DNA of 64,000 nt, taken from assembly GCA_018857735.1 (NCBI GenBank), contig JABMCL010001376.1, forward strand, positions 662,501 to 726,500, written 5' to 3'. The stretch comes from Alviniconcha marisindica (Eukaryota > Mollusca > Gastropoda > Provannidae). Below, in pieces: positions 39,001 to 48,922 of the stretch; positions within the stretch are counted from its first letter, which is position 1; each line of letters begins with the position of its first letter. The notes under the pieces were generated by a model, which was not told where the DNA came from, ran no database searches, and worked only from the letters and a program-made list of their open reading frames with translations. Position numbers and translations under genes: made by a program.

Positions 39001-42000
39001 CATTCAAACATGCGTACATACTTCTAATCTCCATTTGTTTTACACCAACTGATAGAAGAGCATAGATTCTAGTGGTTAGTGGCAGCAAGAGATATGTTTT
39101 TACACAGAACCAAACCATTTTTCAAGGAATTTAAATTCTGATACCCCCCTCCCCCTCCAAAGGTTCTCCAATAATTCCATAACAAAAGCAATGAAAGAAA
39201 AAAAGACAAATGTGCAGAAAAGGGAGGCTACCTGCAGCTGAGCCACCAGCCCACGGAACTTATTGAGCGTCGTCTCGTAGTCGGCCATCGTCTCTTGCAT
39301 GGCATCCAGCTTTCTCTGGTTCTGTTACAGAAAAGTACAGTGCAGACCAACTGTGTTAGCATCCCTTAATCAATCCAAGCCATCACTTTAACTCACCCTT
39401 TCAGCAGTCAACACAGTGGAAGAAGTGAAACATTATCTTCATGCTCGTACTTCTGACTGCACAGTCCAGCTATACGTGTTAATTTTTTTACTATCATCAA
39501 AAATACTATTAATTTACTAATCTTATTTAAAACATGATTCAATGTTCACGTTTGCTCATGTTCAAAACAAGGGAAAAAATAAAACTGATTTTCCCTGTGT
39601 TCTGTGTGACCATGGCAACTAATCAAGGTCAAAACAAAGCCTTTACAATGAACTTGCAAAGCTCCACAGAAATTATCATGACACATGCTTCTACAGATCT
39701 TGCATAAAGACAGTATAAAAATACCACTATTTGGAGCCTTGTGCAGAGGCAGGCAATGGCTAAATCATTTCCTTTAAATACAATTAAAGCTACTTGCAGC
39801 AATATGGGCATGACCTACACAACACTCACAATACTTTTTTTTTGGAAAGTATGGGAAAACTTGTACAAAGAAACCCACTACTGTCAACTTCATGTTTTCA
39901 ATGCCACTGAAAACTTCAGATGTAATCATGGTCACTAGAAGTGGCAGGCTGTCTCCTCTGATCCCGGGGAGTGGGGATAGCTCAGTGGTTAGAGCGTTGG
40001 ACTTGTGATCGAAAAGTTCCGGGTTCCAGTCCCGGCAGGAGCGGCAGGAGGATTTTCTTCTCCCGAGTCAACTTTCTGTGCTGACTCTTACTTCTGCATC
40101 CGTTTCACCCCTGTGTTACTGCAGTAGCACGTAAAAGATCCCAGTCATTCTGCCAAAAGTGCAGGTGGCAGGATACAGCTAAACACACATACACCCTACC
40201 TATGCGGCTTTGAATGGAGTGACACTGTAACCTGGTAAATGGTTGAATGGTGTACACAGAACTTGCGCCAAAATGGCAGCATTTCACGTGGCACCAGCCA
40301 TGCAACAACCACAGAGCACTACCATGGATGTTACTAATACGCGCTATGAAAGGATACAGTCACTCGTTCAGTATCACATGCCAATGTGCACAGTGAGTCT
40401 GCTCGAGAGCAGAGAATAGCGTTATATAAAAGCTATGAATAATAATAATCCCAAATACACACCTCACTGAGGCGCACCAAAGCATTGTCCCTCTCCTCCC
40501 GCAGTTCCAGCTCCGTCTCCCGTGCATTCTCCTGCAGCTCTTCATTCATTTCATTCAGTGCTTCCTATAACAAAATGTAAACAAATCATAGCACAACCTA
40601 ACAAAGCATAAACAGATCATAGCACAACAGCTATGCTTCATGCTAGGACCCTACAAGCCTGTGTCAGGAACAGGCATACAGAATAAGGAATGATGTCAGC
40701 AGACTGAGCTTGAGCAAGTTAGCTTGGTATTGGGTGGTTCAGTGAAGCTGGTTTGCACAAATGAATGCCCTTTGTGATCTTTTGCGCAAGAAGTCACGAG
40801 AGGTCGCAGCGTCACTTCCGGGCCGATTTCTGAGGATGTGTTGCTTCACACTGTGTATAACAATGGAAGTTGAATGTAGAATTGCGAAGCAGTAAAAATG
40901 CCATTATTGTTGCGTTTGCAAAAATTACAGGGGAAAGGTGATGGATGATGGAAAAAAAGTGTCTTTACATCACCAGTTCGCGAAAACATGTTTTTTGCCA
41001 TCCTACAGCACAAGCAACAAGTTATTGCTTGTTGCCAGACACATTTTGACTCCAGACCTTCAAAAATGCCTTTAAAGTTGGCACTGTAAACTTTGCAAAT
41101 TTATTGTCACCGCCTTCCATTGTGAAGAAAGTAGGCACCGGAAGTAAAAACAACCAAGGGACTTAAGCGATGCTGGGCAAAAGTCAAGGAAGTTAACCCT
41201 GCCTGAACTGCCTAATACGGTTATGTGCTGTGTTATCTGGAAATGCACTCAAACTTGTTATAACAAAGTCACTGAGTAGTCATTCATCACAATTAATTTC
41301 TCTTCTTGTCTATCTCCCTTGTTGTTACACAGCAAGTGTTTTTCTTTATCAATTTCCTGAGTCATATTTTCATCCATACACATGCGCAGGTGCGCACACA
41401 CACTCTCTCTCTCTCTCTGTGTCAAAAACACAAAAATCAGAATGTGGACAATAAGAATCATACACAAAGGAAACAAAATTACAGCTATTAAAAAAAAAAA
41501 AAAATCACAGAAAGTTAAACATGAGCGTGTTACCAGGTCATTCTTTTCCTCTTCCAGTGCCTCTATCTTCTCCTCCAGCTGAAGATTTTTCTCCGTCAGC
41601 TTCTCAACCATCTCTTCTGCTCCCAGGGCAGCGTCAACCTACAGAAGGAAAGGCATGATGTTAGGCTCACTTACAGCACAGCCCAGGCGAACAGGCTACA
41701 ACTCCCAAAAACTACAAGAACAGCACACAGACTGCCAGGTCAATCAATGATAACAATAATAATGGACTGCTCTTACAGAGCGCAAATCATTTTGCAAAAC
41801 AAAGCCTCGATGCTCAAGTGGCATTGAAAAAAAGGAAGAATACAATTTACATGATTTTACTTTCTTCTGTGACCTTGAACAAACATGTCAAGGTCGCCAG
41901 TATGAAAAAGCAAAGCTCAAAAAGAGGTTATCAACCACGCTCTCTATGTTATAACGACATCAGACAGGGCATGCTTAATGAGGTTCTCTGTGGCAGGTTA

Positions 42001-45000
42001 CATGGATGCCAAAGGTCATGAGATGTATTTTGGGCAACAACTATACAAAGTCTGAACTCAATCTGAATAATACTCAGAAAATGTAACTTTCTAGCTCCAT
42101 GCGGTATGCTGGGGATGTCTATGAGCAACAACTGTTGCCAGGCAAACACTGGTGGTAAATAAACAGCTGCTTGGACAAATTGTACAATTCAAAAGTGCAC
42201 TAAATCCAAAAAGAAAATAGCCATTTAAACTGGTGTTCCGGTAAGCCTGACAGATGAACTGAGCTGTGCCGATCTAGTTTGCTGGTTGGCATGCTTGTGA
42301 TCTGCATGCTCTGATGAGCTGACCTGCTCCTTCAGTTCGATGACCTGGTTCTCCAGCTCGGTGACCTGGCTGGAGAGTCGCTCCTTGTCACGCTGCAGGT
42401 TGGCAATCTCTGTTTGCTGTTTATCGCACTGTTTCTGAAGCTGCTGACGCTCCTGCTTTTCAGAGGTCAGGAGATCACGCATCCTGTCAAAAACAGATGC
42501 CTTGCATTACAGCACGCCACAACTCAACTCTAACTTCAAAATCTGTACCTTAACTTGCAGACAGAATTATTTTTCTGTGATGAAACTAGTGTTGCTGTTG
42601 CTTTTTATCAACTTCTGGAAGCAAATCTGTCACTTCCTAACAGATGCTACAGTTGTAATTATCATACTTTGCCTGGCATACATTTTGCCCTGATATAACT
42701 GTGCTGGCTGACTGGGCGTAAAACACCAAGTTACTTATTTACTCGCCTGGCATACAACAAATGGTTGGCAAACAGAGACACAAAACAGCAAACACATGTC
42801 CAGATCAACAACATCAACCATGCTAAAATGAAAAGAAAGAACCGCAGATCCCAGTGCATACTTCACAAGGCCCTCTTTCATCCTTTCATTCTGCTGCTCC
42901 AGTTGCTTCATCTCAAATGAGGCGGCCACTCCTTCAGAGCCTGCAACATCATCACAAAAATCCTGTCATAAAGTGCTTCAGGCAAGTTTGGCAACTGGCT
43001 GATTTTTTCGATTTTTTTTTTAACATCTACATTGGTGCCTTTAGTGAATACTTCAGCATGCTTCACAAACAACTGGAAAGGAAAATCACATGTGTTAATT
43101 TAAATCCAGCTAAAGACACTGAAGTAATGCAAGCAGTTAGACTGAGCTAAAGAGAAAAGGACGCATGCACGTCAAATTTGAAAACAGAAGAAATGTTGAT
43201 GTTATATACCGACTTTCAGAAAACAACTACTAACTTTGCCAAAATCAATGCTATCTCATATTTATACACACACATGCACATATATATATATATTTATGTC
43301 TGTGTGTGGGTGTGTGTATGTGTGCATGCATGTTTGCATGTGTGTGTGCGTGCGTGTGTGCATGTACACTACTTGTTCTTGACTATAGCCAGTATCCCTG
43401 AAGCAATGATTGGCAGACACAAACAATTATATGCATATCTGAGAGCAAACTAGTTCAGATTGTTTTGTATAAGATGGGCATTTGTATAAGCTGGGCAGTC
43501 GGTCATAACAGGATTTACACAGCAGCCTGCAAAATGCATAGCCTTGTACAAAGTATGAAAGTGACACAAACACATACATAATAGCAAAACAACAACAACC
43601 CAACCAAAAAACATAATAAAAAAGAAAGAAAAGAAGAAGAAAGAAAAGTAGTACTGTTTTTTTGTCAATTAATGTAGTGACACATGTTGACTCACCTTTC
43701 TCACTGATCTCTCCACGGAGTAGCTCCAGTTCCAAGGTCAGTTCTTCAAGTTTTTCTTTGCAAGACTCCAGTTCCTGTTGGAGACTCTCTGCCTGAAAAG
43801 CATTGAAGCAAAGCACCATTTTGATACTGCTGAGGAATACACAGAAACTTAACAAGGTACCATGACATCTGAAACATGAAATATCATGATTCCTAATCCT
43901 ATTAACTAATGCAGAACCACAATTTCTCTGTATGTCACACCCAGAACCTGCACTCTGGTGCTGTGCAATTACTCGGGCAAAAACTCTTACAAACACAGCT
44001 CATTATCGCACAAGTAATGACCATGTCCAGCATGCACATGAAGTCAACCAAATCCGTTTCATTATCCAAAGCTAAAGTGGTATACATTTTCTGAGAATGA
44101 TATGGTTTTGACGGAACAGGTCATCAAATGCATAATTCGGCACGAGAGTCTATGCCCTTAAACCTTAGTGGAAGAGAATGATAAAGGATAGATATATATG
44201 GATGTATTTTTTTCATGATGTTTGCAACTGATTCTGCATGAATATATAAAAAAACTGGGGGTGATGCCAACACCTATATGGATGTGTACACACGCACACA
44301 GATGAACACACACACATACTCGTAGTCACTGACCTTCTCTTCAGCCATTTCTTTGTCTAGTGCGGCCATCTCCAAGGACTCTGCGACATCTGCCATCTCA
44401 TCCTTGTACTGGTCAAACTCCTGGCGCAAGTCCTCCTCTCTCTGGTGGCAGACAGGTTTTCATTCATCAATTCATCTGGATTAACTGCTAATATTTGGTT
44501 TATAAATACTACAGCCCATTTATCTGGTATTGACGATGACATCAAAACAGAGAACGTTTTTGATTTTATTCTACTACTGGCAAAGCAGTATCTATATAGT
44601 ATATAAATGCAAAAATAGAAAAACAGCTTCCAAACATTGATATATTTAGGAAAAAATTGTTATCCAGATACAAAATTCAGGAATATAATGCTAAGATGAG
44701 CTGCTCATGTTCAAGTTTCTCTTCCAGGTGGGAGCCTTACAAACCTTTTTTTGCAGACTAATGTTCTCAACAAAATATGTCCTAGAATCCATACAGGTGT
44801 ATAATCTCAAACCTATGTAGTCTTCAGGATCTACCTTTCGTTATCCAGTATGTTCTTTCATTTCATGTTCATATGACTTATGAAATATCAAAGGTACTAA
44901 TGCTGTATGTCATCCAATGCCCCATGTATGCATCTTTGTAACAAAGATGTATTTAAAAAATGTGAAAAATAAAATAAAAACTACTACAGCCCATTGCTAT

Positions 45001-45536
45001 GCAGGATAAACAATACATACAAGCATGTAAACCACTCCATATCAAACTTAGCAAAACAAAAGCCGATGGTGACTTACCTTCTTAGAGGCTTGTAGCTGTC
45101 TCTGTAAATCAACATGGGTCTCCTGCATTCTGGTCTTGTACTCTTGCAGCTGTAAGCAAAAACATAGCTTCCAGTGACAATGCAAGCTCACAAACTCCAA
45201 ACACCGTAACACACTTTGTCGGGGTGGTGGGATGATTTCCTGACAGATGCTGAAGTAGAATGGCATTTTAAAGACTGACACAATGATCCCTTTAATGGTC
45301 TTCAGTACAGAAGTTTAGACTGTGGAAAACACCTGCATAGCTGTAAAGTGCTTCACTGAACAAGCTGCTAAAGCAGTCTTCCTAACCTACCGGTAACATT
45401 TATGTAAAACTGACGCAGTTGCAGTGGTAAGAAATACTTTGTTCAACCTCAGCTGGATGTCCCAAGATAGAAATCACTTTTTTATGCAGTATTTCACATA
45501 ACAACCATGCTAATGTAAACGGATAACCATGGTTAG

Positions 45537-45603
<67 letters not shown>

Positions 45604-46091
45604 ACACACACACACACAGAGCTGGGGGAGTGGGGAGGAGAGGACGTGACAGTCTGCCAAAATACAACATTCTCATGAATTTGCTACAGAAACTGTAAAA
45701 GACCTGGCTGGGAAAAGGGAAACAACTGTCAATGCAGAAGAAGACCTGTAAGGACAGACAGCTTCTGTAAACTGCCAGACCTGGGCTAACGTGGTTTTGA
45801 CAAATACACCACTTATAGGTCCCACCTGTTGCAGCTGTATCCTCAACTTCTCCATCTCTTTCATCTTGGCTTTGTCCTCCGATCTCTTTATCATCAGTGT
45901 CTCTAGTTTTTCCTTCAGGTCTCGGATCTCTGCCTGCAGGCCTTCGTTCTCCTGCTGCTGCTGCACTGATGCAAGCTTCTCATCGATGGAAGTCGACAGG
46001 CTCACAGATGCCTGCATCTGTCAAGGAACAGACATAATTGTGAAAGGTGGAGTTCCTGCAATAAGAGGCACAAGTACCACTTGCTTAAAAA

Positions 46092-46136
<45 letters not shown>

Positions 46137-48841
46137 CCACACACACAACACACAAACCACAACTTTACAAGGATCTGTGAAGGGACTTCAAAATGTGCCT
46201 GGCATTCATTACTCAACAGACTTGCTAACCCATACAAATTTATGCAACAATGGCTGGTTTGGGGACAAACCATCATTTGGACTCTGGCTTTATCTTCCAA
46301 TCTCCTCAATCCTCTTCCTCCTTCTCTTCTTTTTTTCTTCTTTTTTCTCTCTCTCTCTCTCTCCATTTAGCAACACTCAGTTGTGAACTACGCAAAGACA
46401 ACAACCGCTTTTAGCCACTATTTTATGGACTGACCTGACCAACAAATAAAACACATTTTGTATTAATTGACTTTGCAAATTCCATCACAAACACATGTAT
46501 ACAAACTGAAACACTGTCAACTGTTGAGAGTGCTGTCATTTTAATCAAAAGGCTCTGCATGAAATTATGTGGAGATCAACAGGTTATAGATGTTTTTGTG
46601 CAATTCTAATTTTGACACAGTCAGTTCATGCTGAGTCTAAGTTTTCTTATAATGAAAGACTCATCAGAATTTCTTTTTAAATGCCCAGCCCCCTCCCCCC
46701 CCCTCGACTCCCAAATAAAAATTGCACCCCCCCCCAAAAAAAACACACACACACACACACACACCAAGGGGTTAAGTGGGGGGTTGGAGGGGGTGGGGGA
46801 GGGGAAGGAAAATGAGTACCACAGAACTAAGCAGCCACCATTCTGACTAACCTGTTCGGAGGCAGGCCGGGGAGACGGCTTTGTTGCCACGGCTGCAGCG
46901 GCAGGAGATGCCCTGCTAGAAGAACCAGGGGACACCTTGCCTGTAGACCGACTCTCCTTCTCCCCTGCTGAAGATGAAGCAGCTGTGGCTGTGGAGGCGA
47001 CTGAACCGGGTTTGGGCAGACCGGATGGCTTGGGTGATGCCACTGACTTTTTCTCCCCCTCCGGCGTGCCCTCTTTGTTGCGTGGCGCCCGGGAGGCGCT
47101 GGGGGCTGGGGCATCGCCTCCAGCAGGGAAACCCTCCAGACTCTCTGTACCTGGGTAAGCCAATACTAAACTTCACCTCATTATCGACAATAAATGCAGC
47201 TAATGTAGCCAAAGGACCTCCTAAAAGCTGCAGGCATGCTTCACAGTCATTTGTGTCTGCTTACGTAGCATTTTTTAAATTACGAATTTACATGTGGTTA
47301 GCATTTGAACCAGTGTGAAAAGGTGCTCCCAGTGACACCTCTATTTGTGGACTCACATTAGTCCTCAGGAGTAATTATTTACTTTTATGTTGGAACTACT
47401 TTACAGAGAACACTTTAAAGATGAACATAAGTAGTTATGAACAAAGAGAGTATCCAAGAACACACTAAAAAAAAGGATAATGGAACATTGTGATGAGAAC
47501 TGATGTGCAGGACAGACCCAGGTCCATCTCAAAGACACATCGAACCCACTTCCTCCATGTTGGACATCACTTTCAGTTGAGGAACCAGTGAAATTGACTT
47601 CCCCAATCAAACTGACATGATTCTAGCATGTTACTCTGGGTGACTGAGTGCAAATGCCCTGGTAATTGTGCAAGGACATGGACAGAGGAGGGACTGAGAG
47701 TGAAACAGCTGGCCTACTTTTGGTCATGTATCCTGAAGGAGGTCTGAGACCAGACTTCCGGTTTCCAGGTGTGGCAGCTGGTGTTGAGGAGGATGCTGGC
47801 TGGGGAGCAGATGCTGGTGGAGTGACAGAACTCTGGTCTTCCAGGGCAACAATCTGCAACATGAACACGCCTGCTTCAACCACCAGCTCTCACTCAGTCA
47901 TCTGTTGTCACCTTTCTACATTTTCCACACTTAACTATTCCCTGCTAAGTTATCTGGGCTGCCTTATAAGGGCAAGGTTATTCACAGCTTTTCTGGAGGC
48001 TCTTTTGCCAGTAATGGGAGGCTGACATAGCTCTGATTAAAATCAGAAACGTGTGCAAGTTCTGGTCTGAAGAAAATGGTAGAAGGTATGCAGAACAGAT
48101 CTAGATCTACAAAGAGTAGTTGGCAAGCTGTGCAGCCCACAGCTATAGTTTAAGTAATCAGAGAAAACTGATAATGCAGTTCTCTGACCACATGCCACTG
48201 CTACATGTAGCTCTCTCTATCGACTTCACAAGGTGTCAAACAATACTAAAAGTAAAACAGAGTGGGAATAGTTAGCGGCGTTACAGATCTTTTTTTCACT
48301 GAAACACTTATTTGTTTCTTGTTCCATTTTTGCAACAAAAATCTAACAATTAAAAATAAAGTGCCTGAACACCTCTATTGCATGCATCCAACATCTCTCA
48401 TGTAAATCAAATGTCACTGACTCATTGCATACTAATTTTACTATGTCAAAAATATCAAACACCCACCAAAGATATAACACATAGAGGCAAAACAGAAAAA
48501 AACAGATATAAGGCAATTAACACTATAGTATAATAACAGTCTGTGGGCTGTTTCAGAATCACCTCATCTGAGGATAAGACTTTGCCAACATAAAGTTGTG
48601 AAAAGCAGCTATACCAGGGGCTGTACAACAGAGACAAGTCCCATCAGCTTAAGTTAGGATATATATGGATCTGCGACGAGTGCAGATAAGCCTAAAGGGT
48701 ATGTTGACCACTGATGTAGGGATGGAGTCCTGAGAAGTTCCCATCCCAATTTATTGATCAGTCAGATGGTTCAGTCAACAACAGTTTTTACTGAAGGCTT
48801 CCGAATTGCTATGCATTGGCGGCTGGACAGGGAACAATACG

Positions 48842-48922
<81 letters not shown>

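Noticed and set aside
46621..47163. 180-codon continuous frame on - as a separate gene
   Set aside because: Residues in 46852-47150 are DCTN1 exon 4. The extension below 46852 runs through the donor into a C- and CA-rich intron.
48455..48637. Possible extra DCTN1 exon ending in GATGAG|GTGATT on -
   Set aside because: There is no acceptor AG at a suitable place, and exons 2 and 3 already join in phase without it.
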